A model generated the notes under the pieces. The model worked only from the letters and a program-made list of their open reading frames with translations. It was not told where the DNA came from and made no database searches. Shown here in pieces: positions 42,778-52,447 of a stretch of DNA of 64,000 bases. A program made the position numbers and the translations under genes. The stretch is from Duganella aceris (GTDB lineage Bacteria > Pseudomonadota > Gammaproteobacteria > Burkholderiales > Burkholderiaceae_D), in the NCBI RefSeq assembly GCF_011090165.1, contig NZ_JAADJT010000002.1:434001-498000 (forward strand), read 5' to 3'. The first letter of the stretch is position 1. The number at the start of each line of letters is the position of its first letter.

Positions 42778-45621
42778 ATGGCGCGTTCCCGCAAGTCATC
42801 CAAGATATCGCTGGCGGCCATCCTGACGCTGGCGACCGGCTGCGCGGTCACCTCGATGCTGTTCGTCGCCGTCAGTGCGCTGGAGTACGGCAAGATGGAG
42901 CTGAGCTTCCAGCAGCGCGCCCACATGCGCGCCGCCGCCATCCATCGCGGCCTGGACGACACGCTGGAACTGGTCACCATCCTCAACGACCTGTTCAAAT
43001 CGGTCGGCGTGGTCGGCCGCGAGCAGTTCGGCGACTTCACCCGGCCGCTGCTGGCGCGCTATCCCTTCGTGCAGGCTTTCAATTTCCACCGCGTCATGGA
43101 CGAGCCCGAGGCGCGCCGCTTCGAGGCCGCGATGCGGACCCGCTTCCCCGGCTACCGCCTGCACGACGCCGACAACCGGCCGGCGCCGCCGCGTCCGCTG
43201 CACGTGGTGGTCGATTACCTGGAACCGCTGGCGGGCAACGAAGCCGCCTTCGGGCTGGACGTGGGATCGATCCCGGCCATGATCAAGACCATCAACGAAG
43301 GCGTCGCCGCCGGCCAGACCCGCGCCACGCCGTTGCTGCGCCTGATCCAGGAGCGCGCGAAACAGAAAGGTTTCGTGCTGATGATGCCGGTTTACCGCCC
43401 GGGCGCCGACACCGCGACGGCGGCGCAGCGGCGCGCGGCATGGATCGGCAACACCAGCGCGGTGATCCGCTCGACCGACCTGGTGCACAAGATCCTGCTC
43501 GGCGCCGATCTGCTCGACGACCATCAACTGGTGCTGCGGGTCTACATCGGCGACGACGTGCGGCCCGACAACCTGGTCTACAGCCAGGGCCGGGACAGCG
43601 GCGAACCGGCCGCCGACAAGGCGCTGCAGCGCTGGCTGGCCTTCGATTACCACGACCTCTACACCAGCACCTTCAGCGCCGCCGGCAAGTCCTGGCACGT
43701 GCAGGTGACGCCGCTGCCGCGCCCCTTCCTGAGCGAGCACCTCGGCTCGCTATCGACGCTGATCGGCGGCCTGCTGTTCTCGTTGCTGACGGCGGCCTTC
43801 GTCAACTCGCTGGCGCGCCGCTCGGTGCGGGTGCAGCGGCTGGTGGACGAGCGCACGCTCGACCTGCAACGCAGCAACGAGCAACTGAACCAGGACGTGG
43901 CCGCGCGCAAGCAAACCGAGCTGGCGTTGCAGGAAAGCGAGCACCGCTTCCGCCGCCTGCTGGCGCTGTCGTCCGACTGGTACTGGGAACAGGACGAGGA
44001 GTTCCGCTTCACCAACATCACCGGCGGCTTTTTCGACAAGGGCAAGCAGGATCCGGAACGGTTCATCGGCAAGACCCGCTGGGCGCTGCACCCCGAGTTG
44101 TGGAACACGCGCTGGGGCCGCGACCACGTCGCCATGCTGGAGGCCCACCTGCCCTTCACCAACCTGGAATACGCGCTGCCCGGCAGCGACGGCCAGACTC
44201 ACTGGTTCAGCACCAGCGGCGAGCCGGTGTTCGACCACGCCGGGGTGTTCCGCGGCTATCGCGGCACCGGCAGCGAGATCACCGAGCGCAAGCTGTCCGA
44301 GCAGCGCATCCACCACATCGCCCACCACGACGTGCTGACCGGCCTGCCCAACCGGGTGCTGCTGCAGGACCGGCTGACGCAGGCCGCCGCCTACGCCAAC
44401 CGCAGCGGCAATCCGCTGTGGGTGATGCTGATCGACCTCGACCGCTTCAAGTTCGTCAACGACAGCCTCGGCCACAAGGCCGGCGATCTGCTGTTGAAAA
44501 CCGTGGCGCAGCGGCTGCAGGACAGCGTGCGCGAGAGCGACACGGTGGCGCGGCTGTCGGGCGACGAATTCGTCGCCATCCTGGCCGAGTATCCGGACGC
44601 GGCGCTGTCGCACGAGGTCACGCAACGCATCATGCGCGCCGTGGCGCAGCCGGTACTGCTGGAGGGGAAGGAATTCTTCGTCACCTGTTCGATCGGCGTC
44701 GCCGTCTACGACCCGGACGGCACGCCGGCGCAGCGCCTGATCGAGCATGCCGACATCGCCATGTACCGCGCCAAGAAGATGGGCCGCAACAACACCCAGT
44801 TCTACCAGCCGGCGATGAACGAGGAAGCGCTGGAGCGGGTGCGCATCGAAAGCGCGCTGCGCAACGCGCTGGAGCGCGACGAGTTCGTGCTGCACTACCA
44901 GCCGCAGCTGGATCTGCAGAGCGGCCGCGTGGTCGGCATGGAGGCGCTGATCCGCTGGCAGCATCCGGAGCTGGGCATGGTCGCGCCGGGCCGCTTCATC
45001 GGCCTGGCCGAGGAAACCGGCCTGATCGTGCCGATCGGCGCCTGGGTGCTGCGCACCGCCTGCGCCCAGGCCAAGGCCTGGCAGGACGCGGGCCACGGCG
45101 TGCTGCGGATCGCGGTCAACCTGTCGCCGCGCCAGTTCAGCGAGCCCAAGCTGCTGGCCGCGATCGCCGAGGTGCTGCGCGAGACCGGCCTGCCGCCGTC
45201 CTGCCTGGAGATCGAGCTGACCGAGGGCTTGTTCATGAACGACGTGGCGCTGGCGGTGGAGCTGCTGCACAAGCTGAAGGCGCTGGGCCTGGCGCTGTCG
45301 ATCGACGACTTCGGCACCGGCTATTCCAGCTTCTCCTACCTGCGCCGCTTCCCGATCGACGTGCTGAAGATCGACCGCTCCTTCATCAGCGACATCGGCG
45401 AAGGCGACGAGGCCGCCATCGTGGTGTCGATCATCGCGCTGGCGCACAACCTCAAACTGCGCGTCATCGCCGAAGGCGTCGAGACGGCGGCCCAGCTCGA
45501 CTACCTGCGGCGCAACGGCTGCGACGAAATCCAGGGCTACTACTTCAGTCCGCCGGTGCCGCCGATCGAGTTCGAGCGCATGCTAATCGACGGCAAGAGC
45601 TTGCAGCCGGCGCTGGTGTGA
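42778..45621 (+). CDS. CHASE-PAS-GGDEF-EAL cyclic di-GMP protein
   Basis: A 947-residue inner-membrane protein. A membrane helix (about 12-35) is followed by a periplasmic CHASE sensor, FVQAFNFHRVMDEPEARRFE included. A second helix (about 322-345), a PAS domain (SSDWYWEQDEEFRFTNITGG), GGDEF and EAL domains follow. The GGDEF part keeps LIDLDRFKFVNDSLGHKAGD and reads SGDEF. The EAL part has EALIRW, NLSPRQFSEPKLL, IDDFGTGYSS and DVLKIDRSFI, so both activities are possible. It should turn cyclic di-GMP over in response to an extracellular signal. It is a single gene; its stop is 7 bases from that of the convergent SET gene. Confidence 0.92.
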   Translation: MARSRKSSKISLAAILTLATGCAVTSMLFVAVSALEYGKMELSFQQRAHMRAAAIHRGLDDTLELVTILNDLFKSVGVVGREQFGDFTRPLLARYPFVQAFNFHRVMDEPEARRFEAAMRTRFPGYRLHDADNRPAPPRPLHVVVDYLEPLAGNEAAFGLDVGSIPAMIKTINEGVAAGQTRATPLLRLIQERAKQKGFVLMMPVYRPGADTATAAQRRAAWIGNTSAVIRSTDLVHKILLGADLLDDHQLVLRVYIGDDVRPDNLVYSQGRDSGEPAADKALQRWLAFDYHDLYTSTFSAAGKSWHVQVTPLPRPFLSEHLGSLSTLIGGLLFSLLTAAFVNSLARRSVRVQRLVDERTLDLQRSNEQLNQDVAARKQTELALQESEHRFRRLLALSSDWYWEQDEEFRFTNITGGFFDKGKQDPERFIGKTRWALHPELWNTRWGRDHVAMLEAHLPFTNLEYALPGSDGQTHWFSTSGEPVFDHAGVFRGYRGTGSEITERKLSEQRIHHIAHHDVLTGLPNRVLLQDRLTQAAAYANRSGNPLWVMLIDLDRFKFVNDSLGHKAGDLLLKTVAQRLQDSVRESDTVARLSGDEFVAILAEYPDAALSHEVTQRIMRAVAQPVLLEGKEFFVTCSIGVAVYDPDGTPAQRLIEHADIAMYRAKKMGRNNTQFYQPAMNEEALERVRIESALRNALERDEFVLHYQPQLDLQSGRVVGMEALIRWQHPELGMVAPGRFIGLAEETGLIVPIGAWVLRTACAQAKAWQDAGHGVLRIAVNLSPRQFSEPKLLAAIAEVLRETGLPPSCLEIELTEGLFMNDVALAVELLHKLKALGLALSIDDFGTGYSSFSYLRRFPIDVLKIDRSFISDIGEGDEAAIVVSIIALAHNLKLRVIAEGVETAAQLDYLRRNGCDEIQGYYFSPPVPPIEFERMLIDGKSLQPALV

Positions 45622-45628
45622 TCGGCGT

Positions 45629-46195
45629 CTAGGCCGGCGGCCGGTGCGCCGTCTCGGCGGCCGGGACCGGCGGAACGAAGCCGGCAGCGGATTTCGGCGC
45701 GCGCTTGCGTTTCTTTGGCGCTAGCATGGTGCCGCTGCAGGTCGGCGCGCCGCAGCGGCAGGCGAACTCGCGCTTGATGGCCGGGGTGTGGCGGCCCTCG
45801 TAGATCAGCGGATAGGAATAGCTCAGTTCCTCGCCGGCCTTGATGTCATGTAGCGCGTAGATGAAGATGCGGCCGTCTTCCTCGATCGCCTCGCAATTCG
45901 GTTCGCAGGAGTGGTTGATGAAGCGCGAATCGTTGCCGTGGTCGCCGCCGTCGACGACGTTGCCGTTCGCCAGGCTGAAGAAGAAGGTGTGGTTGTGCGG
46001 CCCGTTCTGCCTGGCCGCGCGCGCCTGCGCCTCGTCCCAGGTGATCTCGCGGCCGGTGTACTCGACCACGCATTCGCTGACGGCGATATCGCGCCGCGCG
46101 AACACGCCGCTGCCGTGCACCGTCGAACGCTCGACGCGGTACGCGGGCTGTTGGTCTGGGACTTGCTGGATTTCTGATGGGCTGGCGCTGGGCAT
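45629..46195 (-). CDS. SET-domain protein lysine methyltransferase
   Basis: A 188-residue protein that is almost only a SET domain. The order is standard: GSGVFARRDI (G28-S-G30), VEYTGREI, SRFINHSCEPNCE with N94-H95-S96-C97, GEELSYSYPL with the catalytic-region Tyr, and a post-SET CRCGAPTC Cys cluster (C146, C148, C153). SAM-dependent methylation of a lysine is the family reaction. The C-terminus is Lys/Arg-rich (KKRKRAPKSAAG). I use the ATG at 46195; an upstream ATG at 46285 lacks a binding site and adds a low-complexity lead. The substrate is unknown; a histone H1-like protein is encoded 11 kb away. Confidence 0.85.
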   Translation of the reverse strand: MPSASPSEIQQVPDQQPAYRVERSTVHGSGVFARRDIAVSECVVEYTGREITWDEAQARAARQNGPHNHTFFFSLANGNVVDGGDHGNDSRFINHSCEPNCEAIEEDGRIFIYALHDIKAGEELSYSYPLIYEGRHTPAIKREFACRCGAPTCSGTMLAPKKRKRAPKSAAGFVPPVPAAETAHRPPA

Positions 46196-46342
46196 GGTGG
46201 GCAATGTGGTCGAAGGTTTTTTGATTAGACCACAGCCACCTCCATCATTCAATCCGCACGCGCGCGTTTGGTCAAGGAAATACATCTAGACTATTTTTTC
46301 TACATAAACTAGACTTGCCCCCACCATCACAAAGGGCAGCCC

Positions 46343-47776
46343 ATGAAGTCTATCAGCGCACTCGGATTTTTCTTCGCCCTCGTCAACGCGCTGGCCACCG
46401 CCGCGCCGGCCAGCCCGGAGCAAGCGGTGGCGGAATTCATCCGCAGCGAAATGGCGGAGCGCCGGATCCCCGGGCTACAGATCGCCGTCATCCGGCATGG
46501 CAAGCCGGTGCTGTCACGGACGTTCGGCACCGCCAGCATCCAGTATGGCGTCCCGGTCGGCGCCGACAGCGTGTTCTCGATCAACTCCGCCACCAAATCG
46601 TTCACCGGCGTCGCCGTCATGCAATTGGCGGAACAGGGCAAGCTCGATCTGCAGGCGCCCGCCTCGCGCTATCTGGATAACCTGCCCGCCGCGTGGCAAG
46701 CCATCACCGTCACGCAACTGCTCGCCCATACCTCCGGCCTGCCCGACATCATCGATCCGGCCACCTCGAACCTGCTGCCGGGCGGCGCCGACGCGGCTTG
46801 GAAAGCGGTGCAGGCGCTGCCGATGGAATCCGCGCCCGGCCAGCGCTTCAGCTACAACCAGACCAACTATGTGGTGCTGGAGAAAATCATCGCGCGGCAA
46901 AGCGGCGAGCCCTTCCTGCAATTCATCCAGCGGCGGCAATTCGACGCGGTCGGCATGCCCAACAGCAGCTTCGGCGACACCCTGGACGTCATCAAGAACA
47001 AGGCCAACTCCTACCGCCTGGCCGGCGACGGCAAGACGCTCACAAACGTGATCGAGGATTTCCCGGTCTATACGCGCGCCGGCGCCGGCATCAACAGCAA
47101 CGTGCTGGACCTCGGCAAATGGATCGCGGCCCTGCAGCAAGGGCGCTTGCTCACGCCGGACAGCCTGCGCCGGTTGTGGCTGCCGACCACGTTTTCGGAC
47201 GGCAAGCCCGCGCCGTGGGCGCTGGGCTGGCCGGCCATCCGGCGCGACGCGCATCGCGCCGTGGCCGGCATCGGCGGCGCCCGCTCGGCGTTCTATGTCT
47301 ATCCGGACGACGACCTGGCGATCATCATCCTGACCAACCTCGCCGGCGCGCAGCCGGAACAGCTGATCGACGCGGTGGCGGGGCTGTATCTGCCGGAGCT
47401 CAGGAAAATCAACGGCGGCGCGTATGCGATTTATCGCCTGCGCCAGCTCATCGAGCAATCCGGCTACGGCGAGATCGACCGAAAACTACAACAGGTGATG
47501 GCGCGGCACGCAGTCTCCCAGCCGTCGCAGAACGACCTCAACAGCTGGGGCTATCGCTTGCTGGCCAGGCATGAGAACAAAGCGGCCGTGGTGGTGCTGG
47601 ACCTGGCGGCGCGGCTCTACCCCGATAATGCCAACGCCCATGACAGCCTGGCCGAAGCCCATGAGGCCGACCATGCCACCGCGCTGGCGATCCGGCATTA
47701 CCGGCGCTCGCTGGAGCTCAATCCGCAAAACCGCAACGCGGCCGAACGCCTGAACATCCTGGCGCCGGGCAGCTAG
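46343..47776 (+). CDS. Secreted beta-lactamase-fold serine hydrolase with TPR-like tail
   Basis: A 477-residue exported protein with a signal peptide (to about TAAPA). The class C beta-lactamase/DD-peptidase fold has the SxxK motif SATK (S82, K85), a YNQ-type second motif in FSYNQTNYVVLEK, and LLAHTSGLPDI. The last 100 residues form helical repeats of TPR type (ENKAAVVVLDLAARLYPDNA, then HYRRSLELNPQNRNAA). Members cleave ester or peptide bonds in the periplasm; the TPR tail suggests a protein partner. Its stop overlaps the stop of the convergent KTSC gene by four bases. Confidence 0.85.
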   Translation: MKSISALGFFFALVNALATAAPASPEQAVAEFIRSEMAERRIPGLQIAVIRHGKPVLSRTFGTASIQYGVPVGADSVFSINSATKSFTGVAVMQLAEQGKLDLQAPASRYLDNLPAAWQAITVTQLLAHTSGLPDIIDPATSNLLPGGADAAWKAVQALPMESAPGQRFSYNQTNYVVLEKIIARQSGEPFLQFIQRRQFDAVGMPNSSFGDTLDVIKNKANSYRLAGDGKTLTNVIEDFPVYTRAGAGINSNVLDLGKWIAALQQGRLLTPDSLRRLWLPTTFSDGKPAPWALGWPAIRRDAHRAVAGIGGARSAFYVYPDDDLAIIILTNLAGAQPEQLIDAVAGLYLPELRKINGGAYAIYRLRQLIEQSGYGEIDRKLQQVMARHAVSQPSQNDLNSWGYRLLARHENKAAVVVLDLAARLYPDNANAHDSLAEAHEADHATALAIRHYRRSLELNPQNRNAAERLNILAPGS

Positions 47777-48048
47777 GCTTCGCCTCCGGGTGCCTTGAAC
47801 AAATCCTCCAGCTCGGCGCGCGTGGTGGGTTTGCGCACCACGCCCTTGACGCCGCTGAACTCGTCTTCGATATTGTCACGGTAGTAGCTCCACGCCGCGC
47901 CCGACGTCGACAGCTTGCGCCACACCTCGGTGCCGACGCCGGAATAATCGATGGCTTTGCCGTCGTCGAATTCGACCCGCAACATGCGCTCGCGCGGATC
48001 GTAGCCGATGGCGCGCAGCTTGCCTGCGTTGACTTTCTTCATTTCCAT
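47773..48048 (-). CDS. KTSC-domain protein
   Basis: A 91-residue protein built around a KTSC domain: LRAIGYDPRERMLRVEFDDG, KAIDYSGVGTEVWRKLSTSG and YYRDNIEDEFS. The family is small and of unknown role; related domains occur next to lysyl-tRNA synthetase-like or phage genes. AAGGAG lies 5 bases before the ATG at 48048. It is 9 bases behind the alpha/beta hydrolase gene, so it is the third gene of a thioesterase-hydrolase-KTSC transcript. Confidence 0.75.
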   Translation of the reverse strand: MEMKKVNAGKLRAIGYDPRERMLRVEFDDGKAIDYSGVGTEVWRKLSTSGAAWSYYRDNIEDEFSGVKGVVRKPTTRAELEDLFKAPGGEA

Positions 48049-48057
48049 GTCAGCTCC

Positions 48058-49143
48058 TTAGTCGTCCTTGGCCAGCGGCCGCACATAGTCCAGCAGGCTC
48101 ACCAGCGTCTTGCCCGGCTCCTCGAACTGTACCAGGTGCGAGGAATTCTCGAACCACACCGCGCGCTTGTACGGCGCGCGCACTTTGGACAGCCACTCGG
48201 CCGTCGGCTGCGACGGCGTGGTGTAGTCGTGCCGTCCCATGAACATCACCACCGGCACCGGGAAACTGTCCACCGGCTTGAAGTCCACCTCCAGCCATTC
48301 CTTCAACACCCGCTCCAGCGTCAACAGGCTGCCCTGGTCGATCGCCTTCACCGCGCGCGCGTCGTACTCCGGCGACAGCAGCGGCGCGTTGAAATAGTAG
48401 CCGAAGTCGCCGCGATACGCGGCCAGCCCGCCGTAGTGCTGGGCCCAGGTGCGCTCGACAATGATACGCTCGCGGGTGATCGGCGTGTTGCCCGGATACG
48501 GCGCAATCGACTCCAGTTCCTTGACCGCCTTGGCGTTGTTGCCCTTGCGCGCCTGCGCCATGGCGAAATCGAAGCTGAGCTTTTCATTGTCCAGCATGCT
48601 GATCACCTGGCCGATGCCGACGTAGGCGTGGAACAGCTCCGGCCGCGCCAGCACCGCGCGCATGCCGACCACCGTGCCCCAGCTGTGGCCGACCAGGATC
48701 ACCTTGCGCTTGCCGTAACGCTTGGACACCGCCTGCGCGATCTCCACCGCATCGTCGACGAAGCGGTCTATGCGCAGCGTCGGGCGCACCGCCTCGACGT
48801 CGTTGTCCAGATAAGTCTTGCCGGCGCCGCGCTGGTCGTAGTTGACCACGGTGAAGTATTCCTCCAGCGGCCGCTGGTACAGCCACATGGTCGGCGCGCT
48901 GGGCGAGGCCGGGCCGCCGTGGACGAACAGCAGCACCGGATTGGCGCGATCCTGGCCGCGCGTGTAGATCCACTGGTCGATGCCGCCGATGCGCAGCTTG
49001 AAATTTTCCTGCACGCCGTTGGGAGCGACGATGCGGGACACGTCGGCGACGATCTCGCGCCCGGACGGTTCGGCCGCCAGCGCGACCGCCGCCGTGCCGA
49101 CGCAGGCGGCGAACAGCGCGAGATGTATCGCCGCCCGCTTCAT
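48058..49143 (-). CDS. Secreted alpha/beta hydrolase (proline iminopeptidase-like)
   Basis: A 361-residue exported protein with a signal peptide (to about AVALA). The fold shows VLLFVHGGPASPSAP with the oxyanion HGGP motif, VNYDQRGAGKT, and the nucleophile elbow VILVGHSWGTVVG with Ser. A late MGRHDYTTPSQ carries Asp, and FENSSHLVQFEEP the catalytic His. These are features of proline iminopeptidase-type S33 hydrolases. Its ATG overlaps the stop of the thioesterase gene (TGATG), which points to translational coupling. The substrate is unknown. Confidence 0.88.
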   Translation of the reverse strand: MKRAAIHLALFAACVGTAAVALAAEPSGREIVADVSRIVAPNGVQENFKLRIGGIDQWIYTRGQDRANPVLLFVHGGPASPSAPTMWLYQRPLEEYFTVVNYDQRGAGKTYLDNDVEAVRPTLRIDRFVDDAVEIAQAVSKRYGKRKVILVGHSWGTVVGMRAVLARPELFHAYVGIGQVISMLDNEKLSFDFAMAQARKGNNAKAVKELESIAPYPGNTPITRERIIVERTWAQHYGGLAAYRGDFGYYFNAPLLSPEYDARAVKAIDQGSLLTLERVLKEWLEVDFKPVDSFPVPVVMFMGRHDYTTPSQPTAEWLSKVRAPYKRAVWFENSSHLVQFEEPGKTLVSLLDYVRPLAKDD

Positions 49144-49619
49144 CACTTGCGCGAGCCGTGCACCATCTGCCGCGCCTGCTTGCGCAACAGCGCCTGTTCC
49201 CAGCGCTGCTTCTGTTCGTCGGTTTCCGGCACCAGCACCGGCACCTCGACCGGCTTGCGGCCCTCGTCCACCGCCACCATGGTGAAATAGCAGCTGTTGG
49301 CGTGCCGCACCAGCCGCTGCTGGATGTTCTCCGTCACCACGCGGATGCCGACCTCCATCGAGGTCCGGCCGGTATAGTTGATCGACGCCAGGAAGGTCAC
49401 CAGTTCGCCCACGTGGATAGGCTGGAGGAACATCACCTGGTCCACCGACAGCGTCACCACATAGCTGCCCGAATAGCGGCTGGCGCAGGCGTAGGCCACG
49501 CTGTCCAGATACTTCAGGATCGTACCGCCGTGAACGTTGCCGGAGAAGTTGGCCATGTCCGGCGTCATCAACACCGTCATGCTCAATTCGTGGGCCACCC
49601 AGCTCATCGGTTTTTCCAT
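49143..49619 (-). CDS. Acyl-CoA thioesterase (hotdog fold, YciA-like)
   Basis: A 158-residue cytoplasmic enzyme that hydrolyses acyl-CoA thioesters. The hotdog domain has the typical MTPDMANFSGNVHGGTILKYLD, with the catalytic-region NVHGG. DSVAYACASRYSG and a second half VDQVMFLQPIHVGELVTF follow. Length fits the BACH/YciA group. It is the first gene of a unit with the alpha/beta hydrolase and KTSC genes, and it overlaps the hydrolase start by one base. It is divergent from the M16 peptidase pair. Confidence 0.9.
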   Translation of the reverse strand: MEKPMSWVAHELSMTVLMTPDMANFSGNVHGGTILKYLDSVAYACASRYSGSYVVTLSVDQVMFLQPIHVGELVTFLASINYTGRTSMEVGIRVVTENIQQRLVRHANSCYFTMVAVDEGRKPVEVPVLVPETDEQKQRWEQALLRKQARQMVHGSRK

Positions 49620-49738
49620 TGCTAACTCCTTATTGATGTTTTACACCATGCTATCCGCTAAGCTTCGCATTCGCAAATAGTTATCTGGAAACTTGGAGTT
49701 TGTCGTATGCTTTGCGCTTACTTCTACGAGGAGCGTTC

Positions 49739-51052
49739 ATGAAATGGAAAGCCCTGGCCGCCGGCATCATGCTCGGCATGGCCGCCGCCGCGCAGGCCGT
49801 CACGGCCGATCAAGTCCAGACCTTCACCCTGCCCAACGGCATGAAGTTCATCGTGCTGGAATCGAGCACCATCCCCAACGCCAATATGTACACCTTCTGG
49901 AAAGTCGGCTCGCGCAATGAAGCGCCCGGCATCACCGGACTGTCGCACTTCTTCGAGCACATGATGTTCAACGGCTCCAGGAACTACGGCCCGAAAATGT
50001 TCGACCGCACCATGGAAGCCAAGGGCGGCTCCAACAACGCCTACACCAGCACCGACCTGACCGTGTACCAGGACTGGTTCCCGGCCGCGTCGCTGGAGAC
50101 CATCTTCAAGCTGGAGAGCGACCGCATCGCCCACTTGACGATCGATCCGAAGATGGTCGCCAGCGAACGCGGCGTGGTGCTGTCCGAGCGCAGCACCGGC
50201 CTGGAAAACTCCAACATGCGCGTACTGCGCGAAGAGATCAACAGCGTCGCCTACAGCGCCCATCCGTATTCGTGGTCGGTGATCGGCAACGAGTCCGACA
50301 TCAAGGCCTGGACCCAGCAAGACCTGGAAACCTACTTCAAGACCTATTACGCGCCGAACAACGCGGTGTCGGTGATCGTCGGCGACGTCAAGGCGGCCGA
50401 GGTGAAGCAACTGGCCACGAAATATTTCGGCGCCATCCCGAAGCGGCCGCTGCCGCCGGCGGTGCGCACCGTCGAGCCTGAGCAAAAGGGCGAACGCCGC
50501 GTCTTCGTCGCCAAGGAGTCGGCGACCTCGGCCAACCTGGTGGTCGCCTACAAGATCCCGGCCGCCAACAATCCCGACTATTACGCGCTGGAAGTGCTGC
50601 AAAGCCTGCTGGCCGACGGCAAGACCTCGCGCCTGTACAAGGCGCTGGTGGAGCGGCAACTGGCGACCCAGGTCGGCGCGAGCAGCTTGGACGGCTTCGA
50701 TCCGGGCCTGCTGTACGTGTCCGCCGTGGCCGCCGCCAAGGTCGAACCGGCGCAGCTGGAGAAGGCGCTGCTGGCGGCGCTGGACGAGGTGGTGAAAAAT
50801 GGCGTCGGCGCCGAGGAGCTGCAGAAGGTCAAGAACCAGAAACTGGTCAATCTGTACCGCGAGCAGGAAACCATCAACGGCAAGGCGCAGCAGCTGGGCA
50901 ACTACGAAGTGTTCTTCGGCGACTACAAGAAGATGTTCGACGCCCCCGCCCAATACGAGAAACTGACGCCGGCCGACATCCAGGCCGTGGCCGCCAAATA
51001 CCTGAAAAAATCGCAGCGCACCGTCGGCGTGCTGGCCGCGAAGGAGGATTGA
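49739..51052 (+). CDS. M16 family zinc metallopeptidase, catalytic subunit
   Basis: A 437-residue exported protease with a signal peptide (to about AAQAV). The inverted zinc motif HxxEH is H70-F-F-E73-H74 in GLSHFFEHMMFNG, and the distal Glu lies in MVASERGVVLSER. Two M16 half-domains follow each other, as usual. The ATG at 49739 has GAGGAG before it. A second M16 gene without the zinc motif follows 3 bases downstream. The pair should form the two-subunit processing-peptidase type enzyme, probably in the periplasm. Confidence 0.9.
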   Translation: MKWKALAAGIMLGMAAAAQAVTADQVQTFTLPNGMKFIVLESSTIPNANMYTFWKVGSRNEAPGITGLSHFFEHMMFNGSRNYGPKMFDRTMEAKGGSNNAYTSTDLTVYQDWFPAASLETIFKLESDRIAHLTIDPKMVASERGVVLSERSTGLENSNMRVLREEINSVAYSAHPYSWSVIGNESDIKAWTQQDLETYFKTYYAPNNAVSVIVGDVKAAEVKQLATKYFGAIPKRPLPPAVRTVEPEQKGERRVFVAKESATSANLVVAYKIPAANNPDYYALEVLQSLLADGKTSRLYKALVERQLATQVGASSLDGFDPGLLYVSAVAAAKVEPAQLEKALLAALDEVVKNGVGAEELQKVKNQKLVNLYREQETINGKAQQLGNYEVFFGDYKKMFDAPAQYEKLTPADIQAVAAKYLKKSQRTVGVLAAKED

Positions 51053-51055
51053 TCC

Positions 51056-52447
51056 ATGAAGAAAACCATCATCGCCGCCGCCGTGCTGGCCGCTTGCGCT
51101 GCCGCCGCGCCCGCCTTCGCGGCGGAGTTCCGCCTGCCCGCCTTCGAGACCGTCACGCTGCCCAACGGCCTGACCGTGTATCTGATGGAGCGCCATGAGG
51201 TGCCGCTGATCTCGGTGCGCGCCGTGGTCAAGGCCGGCGCCGTCAACGACGCCGCCCAGCCCGGACTGTCCAACCTGACCGGCGACGCGCTGCTGCTCGG
51301 CAGCACGGCCCACAACAAGACCGCCATCGACCAGGCCTTCGACGACCGCGGCGCGCGCCTGGCCGGCGGCGCCGGCACCGAGTCCAGCGTGGTCCAGGCC
51401 AACTTCGCCCGCGCCGACAGCGCCGCGCTGCTGCCGCTGTTCGCCGAAATCGTGCAGCAGCCGAGCTTTGACGACGCCGAACTGGGCAAGCTGCGCGAGC
51501 GCAAGGTCAGCGGCCTGAAGCAGGCCAAGGAAGCGCCGCGCAACGTGGTCGGCAATTACTACCGCGCCATGCTGTTCGGCGACAGCCCGTATGCGATCCC
51601 GGCCAGCGGCACGGTCAGCAGCGTCGCCGCGCTCAAGCAGGCCGACGTGCGGCGCTACTACCAGCACTACTATCGCCCGGACAACGCCGCCATCATCGTG
51701 GTCGGCGACTTCCAGGCGGCCGAGATGCGCAAGCAGATCGCGTCGCTGTTCGGCGCCTGGAAGGCCAGCGGCCCGGCGCTGCCGCCGCAGGACAACGGCA
51801 AGGTCCAGGCCGACAAGGCGCGGGTGTGGCTGGTCAACAAGCCGGACGCGATCGAGACCACCTTCCTGATCGGCGGCGCCGGCATCGCCCGCAACGATCC
51901 GGACTACGTGCCGCTGCAAGTGCTCAACACCATCGTCGGCGGCCGCTTCACCTCGTGGCTGAACGACGAGCTGCGCGTCAACTCCGGCCTGACCTACGGC
52001 GCCCGCAGCGAGTTCGCCACCTTGTCGCAAACCGGCACCTTCGCCATCTCCAGCTTCACCGCGCTGCCCAAGACCGAGGCGGCGCTGGCCCTGGCGCACA
52101 AGACCTATCAGCGCTTATGGGACAAGGGCATCGACCAGGCGACGCTGGAATCGGCCAAGGCCTACGTCAAGGGCCAGTTCCCGCCGCGCTATGAAACCGG
52201 CGAGCAGCTGGCCGGGCTGCTGGGCGAGATGTACGCGTCCAAGGTCGGCCGCGAGCAGATCGACAACTTCATGAAGGACGTCGACAGCCTGACGCCGGAG
52301 CGCGCCAAGGCGCTGGTGGACAAGCACTTCCCGCGCAACAAGCTGCAAACGGTCCTGGTCGGCAAGGCGGACGCCATCCGCGCCATCGCCAAGACCTACG
52401 GCGAGGTGACCGAGCTGGAAATCACGGCCGACGGCTTCAAGCCCTAG
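51056..52447 (+). CDS. M16 family peptidase-like protein, non-catalytic subunit
   Basis: A 463-residue exported protein with a signal peptide (to about PAFAA). It has the M16 fold: TLPNGLTVYLMERHEVPLIS, then GGRFTSWLNDELRVNSGLTY, which is the R/Y substrate-binding region of this family. Where the active subunit has HxxEH it reads LSNLTGDALLLG, so it cannot bind zinc. AAGGAGG precedes the ATG. It follows the catalytic subunit by 3 bases. Such pairs work as heterodimers. Its stop overlaps that of the convergent hybrid kinase by four bases. Confidence 0.9.
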   Translation: MKKTIIAAAVLAACAAAAPAFAAEFRLPAFETVTLPNGLTVYLMERHEVPLISVRAVVKAGAVNDAAQPGLSNLTGDALLLGSTAHNKTAIDQAFDDRGARLAGGAGTESSVVQANFARADSAALLPLFAEIVQQPSFDDAELGKLRERKVSGLKQAKEAPRNVVGNYYRAMLFGDSPYAIPASGTVSSVAALKQADVRRYYQHYYRPDNAAIIVVGDFQAAEMRKQIASLFGAWKASGPALPPQDNGKVQADKARVWLVNKPDAIETTFLIGGAGIARNDPDYVPLQVLNTIVGGRFTSWLNDELRVNSGLTYGARSEFATLSQTGTFAISSFTALPKTEAALALAHKTYQRLWDKGIDQATLESAKAYVKGQFPPRYETGEQLAGLLGEMYASKVGREQIDNFMKDVDSLTPERAKALVDKHFPRNKLQTVLVGKADAIRAIAKTYGEVTELEITADGFKP

